Source: CAWFLT01 sp963816795 (GTDB taxonomy: Bacteria > Acidobacteriota > Vicinamibacteria > Vicinamibacterales > SCN-69-37). Taken from it: DNA of 64,000 nt. The stretch spans positions 124,001 to 188,000 of the forward strand of contig CAWFLT010000002.1 in the NCBI GenBank assembly GCA_963816795.1, given 5' to 3'. The translations under genes were made by a program, and so were the position numbers. The notes beneath the pieces are model-generated. The model did no database searches, was not told the origin of the DNA, and saw only the letters and a list, made by a program, of their open reading frames with translations. The first letter of the stretch is position 1; each line of letters opens with the position of its first letter. Shown piece by piece: positions 1 through 10,279 of the stretch.

Positions 1-5
1 TTCAT

Positions 6-1760
6 ATGTCTTCCAGGTCGCCAGCGGCAGACCACTTACTGGTGGCCTTGGCGGCTGGCTCGATTCTTACTTTATCAACGCGTTACTCGAGCATCTGGTA
101 CTTCAGCATCGTTCGCCTGGACAACCCAGTGTCGCCGCCGATGTTTTTTCCAGCGGCTGGTACCCTTGGTTACTCTCACGGGCTCATTCTGTTCGCACCG
201 TTCTATCTGTCGGTTCGACCATTTGTTGATGCATTTCTCGCTCACACGCTTACGATCTTCCTCGTTATCGAGATCGGGTCCATCTCTCTCTACTTGCTCA
301 TGCGCCGACTGGGGCTTGGGTTCTGGGAAAGCATCGCGTTCACAGCGCTCTTCGTAACGTCAGCAAATGTCATCAACGGCGGGATTGGTGCGTGGTCGCA
401 ACGCGCATCCGTGTTTCTGATCCCGCCGATCGCGCTACTTGTATATAGCGCTGCCGTGCTGCGCCACCAATACGGTCGGATCATCATGGCTGCTCTCGGT
501 GGCCTGCTCGCAACATCGATGTTCACGCAGGATTTCTACACCGCGGCTCTGGCCGTCGTGACGATCGGACTGCTGTTTCCTGCGTTCATCGATCGTCCCT
601 GGCTGGCGCATCGTGCACCTGCTGGCACGCCACCGTTGCCGCGCGCGCGACCACACGTCGTATGGCTCGTGGTTGGATTGACTCTGTGGCTCAGTGCGAT
701 CCTCATCACGCTGGTGCCGATCGATCGCTTTGACGTCGCTGGTATCGCGATTTCAGCCCGGGATCCGTCCAGGCCGCTCGTTCTTGCGGCTCTGTGCCTG
801 GGCTGGTACGCGGAGCGCCGCTGGCGGCCCGTGGGGTCGTCAATTTCTCGCTTGAGGGCGGCTGACCGGTCGGTTTGGCAGCTCGCGTGTGCTCTTGGCG
901 TCGGCGCCGTTCTGGGCGCCTGTTTTTTCATATGGGCGTACGCAGGCAGCTTTCTCGAGCACAATGCGTTTCCCGCCGATCACCTTTGGGTCCAGCTTCG
1001 CCGACCGACGCTCGAGTGGAACGACACGGTAAGCATCATTCGGGATGTGATCGTCTACGAAAGCAGCCGGACGTTCGCGATCGTGTTTCTGCTGATGCTA
1101 CTGGCGCTTGTGCCACGGCTCGGAGTCAGTCGCGTTCAACGGGCCAGGCTCATCTGGCTAGCCACCATCACCGTTGTCATCGTTGCGATCCCGCTGCGGA
1201 CCGATGAACTGTCGGTCTGGAAGTTGACGCTCGGATGGCTCCCTGGCCTGAGCGCCGTCCGTGATCCGAAACGGATCATCTACCTGTATGAACTAGGCGC
1301 TGTGCTGGCTCTTGCCGTCATCGTGAGCAGAGAGCCTCGGAGATCGCCGTTCCGCGTGATCGCGCTGGGTCTGGCGATGGTCTCCATGGCTTACGCGTGG
1401 AACGGCCGTGTATTCGAGTACGAGCGATCTCGCGAGCAGTTTCACCGCTGGGTGAGCGCGCCGATCGCGATTGATCCGTCGTGTCGAAGCTTTTTCACGA
1501 GGCCGGCGTCCGTGTCATATATGTCTCGATCCGACAACATGTATGGTCTCTATGCGACCGATGCGCTGTTCGTTGCTCTGCGCGTTCGATTGCCGACGCT
1601 CAACGGCTACAGCGCGTGGGTCCCGCCCGAGTATCACATGCTGCACCCGAACGACGCGCCATATCTCGACCATGTGAAGTCGTGGATTGAACGCAATCAG
1701 TTGGCGGGCGTGTGTGCGCTCGACATGGACGCACGTACCATGACGCCGTTCCGCGAGTGA
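6..1760 (+). CDS. Polytopic membrane protein, GT-C/YfhO-like, function unknown
   Basis: Roughly twelve hydrophobic segments run from residue 10 to about 465, and a hydrophilic tail of about 110 residues follows. The layout (many helices, an Arg/Asp-rich loop near 'SAVRDPKRIIYLYELG', a C-terminal soluble part) resembles polytopic membrane glycosyltransferases and YfhO-like proteins. I see no diagnostic catalytic motif, so the function is unknown. The frame is open to the window edge upstream of this ATG and no ribosome binding site is visible in the five bases available, so the gene may start before the window. It ends 74 bp before the next gene. Confidence 0.6.
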   Translation: MSSRSPAADHLLVALAAGSILTLSTRYSSIWYFSIVRLDNPVSPPMFFPAAGTLGYSHGLILFAPFYLSVRPFVDAFLAHTLTIFLVIEIGSISLYLLMRRLGLGFWESIAFTALFVTSANVINGGIGAWSQRASVFLIPPIALLVYSAAVLRHQYGRIIMAALGGLLATSMFTQDFYTAALAVVTIGLLFPAFIDRPWLAHRAPAGTPPLPRARPHVVWLVVGLTLWLSAILITLVPIDRFDVAGIAISARDPSRPLVLAALCLGWYAERRWRPVGSSISRLRAADRSVWQLACALGVGAVLGACFFIWAYAGSFLEHNAFPADHLWVQLRRPTLEWNDTVSIIRDVIVYESSRTFAIVFLLMLLALVPRLGVSRVQRARLIWLATITVVIVAIPLRTDELSVWKLTLGWLPGLSAVRDPKRIIYLYELGAVLALAVIVSREPRRSPFRVIALGLAMVSMAYAWNGRVFEYERSREQFHRWVSAPIAIDPSCRSFFTRPASVSYMSRSDNMYGLYATDALFVALRVRLPTLNGYSAWVPPEYHMLHPNDAPYLDHVKSWIERNQLAGVCALDMDARTMTPFRE

Positions 1761-1821
1761 GCGACGTTGGCCTTCCGGCGGCGCCAGCGAAACAGGCTCC
1801 CCGTTAACGGGTAGACCCGCG

Positions 1822-1827
1822 TATAGT
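1822..1827 (+). promoter_or_regulatory. -10-like TATAGT, predicted leaderless start
   Basis: TATAGT ends 7 nt before the GTG at 1835 and no Shine-Dalgarno lies between. A transcript starting 6-8 nt after the hexamer would begin at the start codon. No convincing -35 is seen. Confidence 0.45.
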
Positions 1828-1834
1828 CACTGGA

Positions 1835-3859
1835 GTGAGGTCGCCCGTGAGACGAGCTGCTCTCGTCTGGCCGCTGGCGCTGCTGGCTCTGGCCGCGCCG
1901 CAACTCCTTGCTCAGACACAACAGGCCCCGCCGGCGCAGACTCCCGACACCGCGCCGAAGGGCTCGGGGATCATCTCCGGCCGCGTCGTCGACGCGACGT
2001 CCGGCCAGCCGGTTACTGACGCCATCGTCACCATGAACGGGCGCGGGCCCGGAGTCGCGCGCGGTGTTGCGCCCCAGGCCCGCGGCGGCGGCCCTCCGAT
2101 GCCACAGCGCGGCGGGCCCGCTCCGGCGCCGCTGCGGCAGATAACCAGCTCCGACGGACGCTTCGTGTTCCACAGCCTCGCGCCGGGAACTTACTCGTTC
2201 ACCGTGACCGCCCCGGGATATCTCATCGGCGGCGGCCGCGGTGCGGCGCCTTCGCTGCCAGGCCTCCAGCCGATTACGCTCGTTGACGGCGAACGCCGAG
2301 GCGACGTCCAGGTCCGACTCTCGAAGCCTGCCGTCATGAGCGGCACCGTCGTTGACGATGCCGGTGAGCCCGCCGTGGGCGTCTCGGTCCGGATGATGCG
2401 GCGGACGTGGGCGGCGGGCCGGCCGCGCTACTCGGCGTGGTCGAGCGCGCGGACCGACGATCGCGGGATGTATCGCGCGGCGTCACTCGTGCCCGGCGAT
2501 TACTTCGCGGCAGTGGTCGAGACCCGCACGACGATGCCGGCCGCGACCATCAACTCGATAATGCAGAGCATGGCGTCCAGCATGGGCGGCGGAAACGCGC
2601 TGATCGAAATGATGTCGCAAGGCGCTGCAGCGGATGGAGGGCTGCGCATCGGCGATCACCTCCTGTCGACGTCCGCAGGCACGCAACCGGTGCTTTCACG
2701 CGACGGGCGCCTGCTCGTTCATCAGTCAGTGTTCTATCCGTCGGCGACGTCGCTGGCGGAGGCGACGGTGATCAAACTGGGGTCCGGCGAAGAACGCTCT
2801 GGCGTCGACATTCAGCTTCGCCTTCTGAGCTCAGCCCGCGTCGATGGAACGGTCACGGGACCGCTCGGCCCGGTGGGCGGAGTGGAGGTCCGTCTCCTGT
2901 CAGCGGGCGATGACGCCGGCGCAGGCGCAGAGGGCGAGTTGGACGCCGCCCATGCCACGAGCGGCGCGGATGGATCGTTCGTGTTGCTCGGCGTGCCGCC
3001 GGGCCGATATGTCGCGCGGGTGATCAAGCCGCCGCGCGAGCCGCTGCCTGCCGAGTTCGCCGCCGGCGGACTGGGCGCGGTCGCGTTGGAAATGCTCGGG
3101 AAGCCAGGTCCGAACGACAAACTGATGCTGTTCGGTGAGGTGTCGATCACGGTCGGCGGCACCGACGTCACGGGCGTCGCGATCCCGCTCTCGGAGGGCT
3201 ACACGCTCAGCGGCCGGCTCGAGTTCGAAGGCGCCGCGCCACGGCCGCCTCCCCAGCAGCTTGCGAGCATGACCGTGCTCCTGTCACCCGGCGACGGGCG
3301 CACCGCGTTGTCAGGCGGCCGCGACACCCGTCTCGACGATCAGGGCAAGTTCAAGACGTCCGGGTACGCACCCGGCCGGTACTTCATCGCCACCTCCCTG
3401 GTCGGCGACGGACCGGTGACGTGGCAGCTCAAGTCGGTGACCGCCGGAGGCCGCGACGCGTTCAGCGCGCCGCTCGAAATCAGAGATGCCGACGTCTCGG
3501 ACATCGTGATCACGTACACCGATCGAATCGGCCAGATGGAAGGCAAAGTGCGAAACGCGGCGGGCGCCCTCGCGGCGAACGCATCCGTCGTGCTCTTTCC
3601 TGCGGACTACCGCGCCTGGATCGCGAACGGCATGAACCCGCGCCGCCTTCGCACCGCGCGCAGCGGCTCCACCGGGACGTACGTGCTGATCAATCTCGTC
3701 GCCGGCGACTACCTCATCGGCGTCGCCGCCGAGGGCGAGACGATCGACCCGCAGAATCCGACGTTCATCGAGGCGATCGCGGCCACGGCGACGCGCGTGA
3801 CACTCGGCGAGGCCGAAAAGCGCTCGATGGATCTGCAGATCGGCAGGGGAGGTCGATGA
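1835..3859 (+). CDS. Secreted carboxypeptidase-regulatory-like (Ig-fold) repeat protein
   Basis: The protein has 674 residues with a signal peptide at about 1-27 (hydrophobic core 'LVWPLALLALAAPQLLA'). Several beta-sandwich units of the carboxypeptidase-regulatory/CnaB type follow, each recognisable by 'G.V.D..G.P' and 'G.F.F..L.PG.Y' signatures (near 50-125, 170-215, 335-400 and 560-640). No catalytic domain is visible, so it is probably a surface or periplasmic structural or binding protein. The GTG start is chosen because a -10-like TATAGT lies 7 nt upstream; a second GTG at 1847 is possible. Its stop overlaps the start of a paralogue (ATGA), so the two are translationally coupled. Confidence 0.75.
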   Translation: MRSPVRRAALVWPLALLALAAPQLLAQTQQAPPAQTPDTAPKGSGIISGRVVDATSGQPVTDAIVTMNGRGPGVARGVAPQARGGGPPMPQRGGPAPAPLRQITSSDGRFVFHSLAPGTYSFTVTAPGYLIGGGRGAAPSLPGLQPITLVDGERRGDVQVRLSKPAVMSGTVVDDAGEPAVGVSVRMMRRTWAAGRPRYSAWSSARTDDRGMYRAASLVPGDYFAAVVETRTTMPAATINSIMQSMASSMGGGNALIEMMSQGAAADGGLRIGDHLLSTSAGTQPVLSRDGRLLVHQSVFYPSATSLAEATVIKLGSGEERSGVDIQLRLLSSARVDGTVTGPLGPVGGVEVRLLSAGDDAGAGAEGELDAAHATSGADGSFVLLGVPPGRYVARVIKPPREPLPAEFAAGGLGAVALEMLGKPGPNDKLMLFGEVSITVGGTDVTGVAIPLSEGYTLSGRLEFEGAAPRPPPQQLASMTVLLSPGDGRTALSGGRDTRLDDQGKFKTSGYAPGRYFIATSLVGDGPVTWQLKSVTAGGRDAFSAPLEIRDADVSDIVITYTDRIGQMEGKVRNAAGALAANASVVLFPADYRAWIANGMNPRRLRTARSGSTGTYVLINLVAGDYLIGVAAEGETIDPQNPTFIEAIAATATRVTLGEAEKRSMDLQIGRGGR

Positions 3860-5775
3860 CGCGGCTCGCTGTCGCCATCGTCGCGTTGATCTCGGCGCTC
3901 GCACCGCCGCAAGTCCGTCCGCCCTCGCGCGATACCGCGCAGGCGCCGATGCCAGCCGGAACAGGTCGCATCAGCGGCGTTGTCCTCACGAGTGACGTCG
4001 CGAAGCGGCCGGTACGGCACGCGGTGATCATACTGGCCGCCGGCGACCTGCTGTTGCCGCGCATGACCGCCACCGATGACGACGGGCGGTTCGAGTTTGC
4101 GTCGCTTGGCGCGGGGAACTACACGCTCGTCGCCAGCCGTTCCGGCTACGTGACGACGTTCTATGGCGCAAAGAAACCTGGCCGGGGGCCCGGCGTTCCG
4201 ATCGCCGTGATCGAAGGACAGTCGCCGCCGCCGGTAGAGATGCGGCTTTCGCGAGGCAGCGTCATCACCGGTGTCGTGCGCGGTATTAGCGGTCTGCCTG
4301 TGCCGGGCACGAACGTGAGGGTGATGGAGGTGCAGGCGGGCGGAGCGCGCCGGGCGCTGCCCGCACTCGAGGGAGCCACCACCGACGATCGCGGCGTGTA
4401 TCGCATGTTCGGCCTCGCCGCTGGTAGCTACATCGTCCTCGTACAGCCTGAGCTGGGTCAGCTCGGTCAGGGGAGTGGCGAGCTGCGCCAGGTGACGGCC
4501 GGCGAGATCCAGTGGGCGGATCAGGCGATCGCCTCGAGTGCCGGCTCGCCGGGCACGCCACCCGCGCCGACGCCTGCCGCGCCCGCGCCCGCCCAGCCGG
4601 TGAGCTACGCGACGGTGTATCACCCCGGCACGACGATCGCGACGGAGGCCACGGTCGTCACGCTCGGCATCGCGGACGAACGGACGGGCGTGGACGTGTC
4701 GCTCCAGCTCGTGCCGACGGCGAAGCTCAGCGGCACGGTGATCGACGGAGAAGGCCGGCCACAGCAGTCGATGTCCGTGTCCGTCACCCCGGTTCAGGCG
4801 GATTCGAGCGATATCATGGCGTCCTTCATGATGATGGGCGCCGGCAGCGCGGGCTCGGCGCAGGATGGCGGGTTCACGCTCAACGGCGTCAAGCCCGGGC
4901 AGTACACGCTTTCCGTACGCGGGACGCCGCGCGCGGACAACGCGCCGCGGTCCGAAGCGGACGAGATGCGACGGATGATGGCGATGGTGCCGGGCATGGG
5001 AGGAAGCGGCGCCGGCACGCACTGGGCGTCGCAGGAGATCACCGTGGACGGCCGCGACATTTCAGGCCTCACGCTGCGCCTCCAGCCCGGGATGACGCTC
5101 GCCGGGAAGTTCGTGTTCGACGCGACGTCGCTCCGGCCGCCGGAGGATTTGTCGCGCGTCCGGCTCAGCCTCTCGACAGCCTCAGGGAACACCTCGGCGA
5201 TCGAGATCGCGATGTCACTCATGTTTTCATCGACGGCGACGACAGAATCGGATGGGACGTTCGCGGCAAAAAGCCTTCCGCCGGGCCGGTATCGCATGAA
5301 CGTGGCCGCGCCCAATCTGCGCATCAGCGCGACGTCGCCCGGCACCGGCTGGATGTTGAAGTCGATCATGTGGAACGGCCGCGACGTCGCAGACCTGCCA
5401 CTCGAGGTCGAGGCCGGCAGGGACGTGACGGGTCTGGTCGTCACGCTGACGGATCGGCCGACAGCGTTGTCCGGTTCGGTACTCGATCAAGCCGGGAGGC
5501 CGACCGCGGACTTTCCGATCATCGTGTTCTCGACCGACCGGACGTTCTGGACGACGGGATCGCGTCGGGTGCAGCAGGGCCGGCCGGCGAGCACAGGCCA
5601 GTACCTCATTGCGGGCCTGCCGGCCGGTGAGTACTTCGTGTGTGCCGTCACCGATCTCGAGCCCGGAGACCTGTACGATCCGGTGTTCCTCGAGCAGCTC
5701 ATCCCGGGATCGTTCAAGATCTCGCTCGCCGAGGCGGAGAAGAAGGTGCAGGACTTGAAGCTCGCCGGAGGGTAG
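3856..5775 (+). CDS. Secreted carboxypeptidase-regulatory-like (Ig-fold) repeat protein, paralogue of the upstream gene
   Basis: This is a 639-residue protein starting at the ATG that overlaps the upstream stop (ATGA at 3856-3859); the frame is open further upstream but that part only shadows the previous gene. Residues 1-25 form a signal peptide. Repeated carboxypeptidase-regulatory units follow ('GRISGVVL', 'GRFEFASLGAGNYTLVASR', 'GVYRMFGLAAGSYIV', 'GTFAAKSLPPGRYRM'), separated by a Pro/Ala-rich linker near 230-245. The C-terminal unit matches the end of the upstream protein, including 'LAEAEKKVQDLKL' against 'LGEAEKRSMDLQI', which points to a tandem duplication. No enzyme domain is seen. 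Confidence 0.75.
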   Translation: MTRLAVAIVALISALAPPQVRPPSRDTAQAPMPAGTGRISGVVLTSDVAKRPVRHAVIILAAGDLLLPRMTATDDDGRFEFASLGAGNYTLVASRSGYVTTFYGAKKPGRGPGVPIAVIEGQSPPPVEMRLSRGSVITGVVRGISGLPVPGTNVRVMEVQAGGARRALPALEGATTDDRGVYRMFGLAAGSYIVLVQPELGQLGQGSGELRQVTAGEIQWADQAIASSAGSPGTPPAPTPAAPAPAQPVSYATVYHPGTTIATEATVVTLGIADERTGVDVSLQLVPTAKLSGTVIDGEGRPQQSMSVSVTPVQADSSDIMASFMMMGAGSAGSAQDGGFTLNGVKPGQYTLSVRGTPRADNAPRSEADEMRRMMAMVPGMGGSGAGTHWASQEITVDGRDISGLTLRLQPGMTLAGKFVFDATSLRPPEDLSRVRLSLSTASGNTSAIEIAMSLMFSSTATTESDGTFAAKSLPPGRYRMNVAAPNLRISATSPGTGWMLKSIMWNGRDVADLPLEVEAGRDVTGLVVTLTDRPTALSGSVLDQAGRPTADFPIIVFSTDRTFWTTGSRRVQQGRPASTGQYLIAGLPAGEYFVCAVTDLEPGDLYDPVFLEQLIPGSFKISLAEAEKKVQDLKLAGG

Positions 5776-5787
5776 AGTGGCCGCGGC

Positions 5788-6975
5788 ATGCTGACCTTGC
5801 TGTGTATCGCCACTTACGTGAAAGGGCACGAGTTCCTGCGTGAGTGCCGACGGCAGGGGTGCCGCGTTCTGCTGCTCACCGAAGAGAAGCTGCGCGACGC
5901 CGACTGGCCGCGTGACTCGATCGACGCGTTCTTCTACGTTCAACGCGACATGCCGCACGCCGACATCCGCAAGGGGGCCGCGCATCTCGCCCGAACCGAG
6001 CGCCTCGATCGCATCGTCGCGCTCGATGACTTCGACGTGGAACTGGCCGCGATGCTTCGCGAGCATCTGTTCATTCCGGGGATGGGGGAAACCACGGGCC
6101 GCGCCTTCCGTGACAAGCTGGCGATGCGCCGGCGTGCCCGCAGCCACGGCATTCCCTGCCCGGAATTCGTCCACGTGCTCAACCACGACGCGATTAACGA
6201 GTGGACGTCGCGTGTGCCGCCGCCGTGGGTGCTGAAGCCGCGGGCGCAGGCGGGCGCCATCGGCATCAAGAAGGTGCAGTCAGGCGAGGAGCTGTGGCGC
6301 GTCGTCGAAGCGCTCGGCGACAACCACGCCGAGTACCTGCTCGAGCAGTTCGTGCCGGGCGACGTCTTTCACGTCGATTCCATTGTGTTCAACCGCCGCA
6401 TACGATTCGCGGGGGCGAGCAGGTACCGGATGCCGCCCATGGCAGTGGCCCACGAAGGGGGTATCTTCGTCACGCGGACCCTCGCGGCGTCGGATCCTGC
6501 CGCTCTTGCGGCGCAGGAAATGAACGCTCGTGTACTCGAGTCGTTTGGCCTCGTCCGTGGTGCGTCGCACACCGAGTTCATCCTCGCTGAGGACGGACGC
6601 TGGCTCTTCCTCGAGACGTCCGCCCGCGTCGGCGGCGCCTTCATCGTCGACGTCGTCGAGGCCGCGACGGGAATCAATCTGTGGCGCGAATGGGCGCGGG
6701 TTGAGATTGCTGGCGAAGATGGGACCTACGATCCACCAATCGCCCTCGATCTCTGCGGCGGCATCGTGCTGTCACTGGCGCGGCAGGAATATCCCGATAT
6801 GTCCGCCTACACGGATCCTGAGATCGTGCAGCGCATCAAGAAGCGGCACCATGCGGGACTGATCGTCACGTCGCCGAGCTCGGATCGTGTGGATCAGCTC
6901 CTCGAGGAGTACGTCGGTCGCTTCTATGCGGACTTCCATGCCGCCGCTCCGCTGCCGGAGAAGGCGACCGAATAG
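5788..6975 (+). CDS. ATP-grasp family carboxylate ligase-like protein
   Basis: A 395-residue ATP-grasp protein: a preATP-grasp Rossmann-like region (1-105), then the ATP-grasp fold with the nucleotide-binding Lys in 'PWVLKPRAQAGAIGIKKV' (K150), the hinge 'EYLLEQFVPGDVFHVDS' and the metal-binding 'WLFLETSARVGG'. It resembles the carbamoyl-phosphate synthase/biotin carboxylase-like ligases that join a carboxylate to an amine, usually in small-molecule or peptide modification; the substrate cannot be told. It has no signal peptide and is cytoplasmic. The start lies 12 nt after the previous stop. TAGAGT (5773-5778, including that stop) ends 9 nt before the ATG, so a separate leaderless transcript is possible. 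Confidence 0.8.
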   Translation: MLTLLCIATYVKGHEFLRECRRQGCRVLLLTEEKLRDADWPRDSIDAFFYVQRDMPHADIRKGAAHLARTERLDRIVALDDFDVELAAMLREHLFIPGMGETTGRAFRDKLAMRRRARSHGIPCPEFVHVLNHDAINEWTSRVPPPWVLKPRAQAGAIGIKKVQSGEELWRVVEALGDNHAEYLLEQFVPGDVFHVDSIVFNRRIRFAGASRYRMPPMAVAHEGGIFVTRTLAASDPAALAAQEMNARVLESFGLVRGASHTEFILAEDGRWLFLETSARVGGAFIVDVVEAATGINLWREWARVEIAGEDGTYDPPIALDLCGGIVLSLARQEYPDMSAYTDPEIVQRIKKRHHAGLIVTSPSSDRVDQLLEEYVGRFYADFHAAAPLPEKATE

Positions 6976-7526
6976 GACGCTGCGGCGGACGGTCGACGTA
7001 TCGATGGTCCTGCAGCGGCAGGCCAAGGAGCCGCTCAGGTGCTGGCCGTGCCTCAGTGCCTCATCGGCGTCGTCGAAGAGCCCGATCACCTGGTTCTGTC
7101 TTGTACGCGGCGGTGAGCTCGACCTGAAACGCGCGGCGGTTGCGCTTGTTCGGCGCCGTCGACAGGAGATCCACCTCGATCGTCGAGAACTCCGACAGCT
7201 TGCGCTCGTGCCGATGCCGGTAGAACCGGAGATCGCGCACGACCGTAGACGATGCCGCGGGCGCGATCGATCTCGACGACCGCGCGCGCGACGAGCAGCG
7301 CCCATCCTGGCAGCAGGAACGCCGCGGTCATGATGAGGAGCAGGATCGTCCCCGGGATCATCTCGACGCCGGATGTGCCCGTGACGAGCTGGAACAGCCC
7401 GAGAATCAGGTGGTAGCCGAGCCACGCACCCACAAGGAAAAACGGCACTCCGAACAGCCGTGCCGTTCCGCCGCCGCCGAGGACAATGCGGATCGTCCCC
7501 GCACCATCGGTCATCACCGTCGACAT
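6930..7526 (-). CDS. Small two-helix membrane protein (frameshifted)
   Basis: From the ATG at 7526 the protein reads 'MSTVMTDGAGTIRIVL' and has two hydrophobic segments (near residues 25-50 and 60-85). A basic cytoplasmic part follows ('RDLRFYRHRHERKLSEF') with strands that look like a PH-type or DUF fold. The reading frame breaks near 7243 (one extra base restores 'VVRDLRFYRH'), again near 7098 and probably near 7030, so the 3' end is approximate. It begins 3 nt after the kinase stop and is probably in its operon. The family is not recognised. Confidence 0.45.
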
Positions 7527-7528
7527 GG

Positions 7529-10191
7529 CTATCTCATCCCGGCGCGCCAGTTCCTGACCACCGTCACCGACCCCGTCCCGGTCCGTTCGGGCGCGATACC
7601 GATGAAACGCTTCAGATCGGGCATCGCGGCCAGCCACATGAGATCGGGCGGCAGCGTCGCAAACTTCCTGGGAGCGCCGACGACGAGCGCGTCCTTTCCC
7701 GAGGTGACGTCCACGCGCCACAGACTGCGTAGATCGTCGCCCCAGTACGCGATTTGCCGGTTGTCAGCGCTCCACCAGCCGTGCACGCCGCTCTCCTGCG
7801 AAATCGTCACGCGACGGCCGGGCGTCGGAAACGCCTGCGCGTACAGCTCGAACCGGCCGCTCTCCTGAGACGGTACAGCATCCACTTTCCGTCGGGTGAA
7901 ACGGCACCGGCGTTGTCCCGCACGGGGCTGCTCGCGACCAGCGTCGGCGGCTGCTTGCCCGACGCATCCAGCACGTACACGTTCTGCGCGGTACCCGAAT
8001 CGATCTGCGTCATCGCGATCCACCGGCCGTCAGGCGACCAGCTCGATGGATTCTTGAACAGCGCCGGCGAGCTGAACAGCACTTGCTCCGGCACGGCGTC
8101 GTCCGCATTCTTGACGACGAACTCCTGCGCGCCAGTCCGATCCGATGCCCAGACGACCCGCTTGCCGTCGCGAGACCACACCGGCGCGTCGTTGCGGCCG
8201 GGCTGAGTCGAGAGCGGCGACACGGCGCCGCGCACGAGATCGACGAGCCACAAGCTCGACTCCGAGGGCGACACCGACTTCACCATCACGGCTCGCGACC
8301 CATCCGGCGAGATGGCGATCGCCTCCCAATAACCTGGCGGCACGTTGAGTGTGCCTGTGGCCACGCCGTTCGCGTCGAACCAGGTCAGGACGGTGCTCTT
8401 CGAAGGCGTGGAGTAGTACGCCAGCGTGTCGCCCGCGGCGTGCAGAGAATGACCTGCGGTCCAGGCGACGGTCGTCGACAGGATGCTCGAGGGTTCGTCC
8501 TCGAGCCGCACGGCCGCGCCCGTCACCTTGAGCTGGCGTGTGTCGAAGGGCACCGCGGTCAGCACGCCCTGCCGCGCGTAGAGCAGCCATCCCGATCCGC
8601 ATACACGGGCGTCGCATCGAACGCGCCGATCAGCACCTTCGAGTCGTCTCGAATCGAGCCCGCGAACACGTCGTACTTCCCGTCCTTGCCAGGCAGCGCC
8701 GCGTAGAGAAATGCTCGCCGTCCGGCAGGAACCACGGCATGCGATGGCCGACTTCCTTGCGGCTCGAATCGAGCTTCGTCGCTGGCTCGGCGCGTCCGCC
8801 ATCCGGCGAGATCTTGTACAGCGGGCCGGTGGCGTTCGGCGCAAAGACAATGACGCCGGCCCGGCTCCAGGTGCCGCCCCGCCCCGAAGTCAATCGGCGA
8901 TCGTGTCCGCGCGGCCGCCTGAGGCCGACACGATCTTGAGCTTGTCGCTGGCGAAGAACCCGAGGCGTTGGCTGTCCGGCGACCAGAACAGCAGCGTCGC
9001 GCCGTCGGCCGATTCGATCCGGCGCGCGTTGAGCGAGTCCAGCGAGCGAATCCAGAGTTGCGTGGCGGCGCGCGACATCCCGCCCACGACGGACGCGACC
9101 ATCGTGCCGTCGGGAGAGATGGCGACGCCGAGGGAGTCCGGATAGAGCTGCTCGCCCGGCGGCGGCAGGATCGAAAGGCGCGTGACGGTGCCGGCGTTTG
9201 GCGTCGAGGCCGGACCGCGCGGCCACATGACGGCAGCCACCGCGGCGGCGATCAGAATGCCGGCCGCGAAGGGCAGCAGGCGCGCGACGAGCCCGGCCGC
9301 GCGCGCGGGCCGCGCGGCGATCTGACTCGCCGTTCCCGCAGACAAGTCCGGTTCGTCGAGCTCGAGTCGCGCGTCGCCAATCGAGCTCAACCGGCGTTTG
9401 GGATCCTTCTCGAGGCAGCGCCGGAGCAGCCGCGTGAGCGGCGGCGAGAGATCTGACGGCAGCGCGTGCCACTTCGGGTCTTCTTTCAGCACGTTCGCCA
9501 GCGTGATCGAGACGTCATCGCCTTCGAACGCGCGGCGGCCAGTGAGCATCTCGTACAGCACCACGCCGAACGCCCAGATGTCCGCGCGCCGATCGACCGG
9601 ACGGCCGCGCGCCTGCTCCGGCGACATGTAGGCGGCCGTGCCGAGGATCATGCCCATCTGGGTGGCGCGAGCGGTGAGCGTCGGGGAGTTGGCGACGTCT
9701 CCGTGGACGCTCGTCAGACCCGGGGGATAGCGCTTTGGCGAGGCCGAAGTCCAGCACCTTCACGGTGCCGTCGGCCGGACTTTGATATTGGCGGGCTTGA
9801 GATCGCGGTGGACGACGCCCTGTTCGTGCGCCGCTTCGAGCGCGTCGGCGATTTGCCTCGCGATCGGCAGCGCGTCGGCGGTGGCGATGGGCCCGCGTGA
9901 GATGACGGCCGACAGTTCCTCGCCCTCGACCAGCTCCATGACGAGCGCGTTCTGCTCGATCCCGTAGATCGCCGCGATGTTCGGATGATTCAGCGACGCG
10001 AGGACCTGCGCTTCGCGCGTGAACCGCGCGAGTCGATCAGGATCGGTGGCGAACAGGTCGGGCAGGACCTTGATCGCGACGTTGCGATTCAGTTTGGTGT
10101 CGCGCGCCCGGTAGACCTCACCCATGCCTCCGACACCCAGGGACGAGACGATTTCGTAGGGACCCAGTCTGGAACCGACGGACAAAGACAT
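7529..10191 (-). CDS. Ser/Thr protein kinase with C-terminal TolB/PD40-type beta-propeller (frameshifted)
   Basis: The N-terminal Hanks-type kinase has the Gly loop 'LGVGGMGEVYRARD', the Lys in 'VAIKVLPD', the catalytic 'HRDLKPANI', 'DFGLAKAL' and 'GTAAYMSPEQARG'. A single transmembrane segment ('AAGLVARLLPFAAGILIAAAVAAVMW') is followed by an external propeller with repeats such as 'AISPDGSRAVMV', 'VWSRDGKRVVWASD' and 'SWSPDGRWIAMT'. It is therefore a membrane receptor kinase with a periplasmic sensor. The frame breaks near 9770, 9725, 8895, 8710, 8600 and 7865; most are repaired by restoring one base, and the protein reads intact across them, so consensus errors are likely. It diverges from the kinase at 10280. 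TAAGAT (10200-10205) ends 8 nt before the ATG. Confidence 0.8.
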
Positions 10192-10279
10192 CGCCCGGGA
10201 TCTTACGCGAAGTGCAGAATTCGGCGGGTTTCCTTCGAATCAGTCGACGCGAGTCAGGTACCGGTAGAATGTGCCTCCA
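10192..10279. promoter_or_regulatory. Divergent promoter region between two kinase genes
   Basis: This 88 bp gap separates two head-to-head Ser/Thr kinase genes. On the minus strand TAAGAT (10200-10205) ends 8 nt before the ATG at 10191. On the plus strand TAGAAT (10265-10270) ends 9 nt before the ATG at 10280. Neither start has a Shine-Dalgarno, so both are predicted leaderless. Confidence 0.5.
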
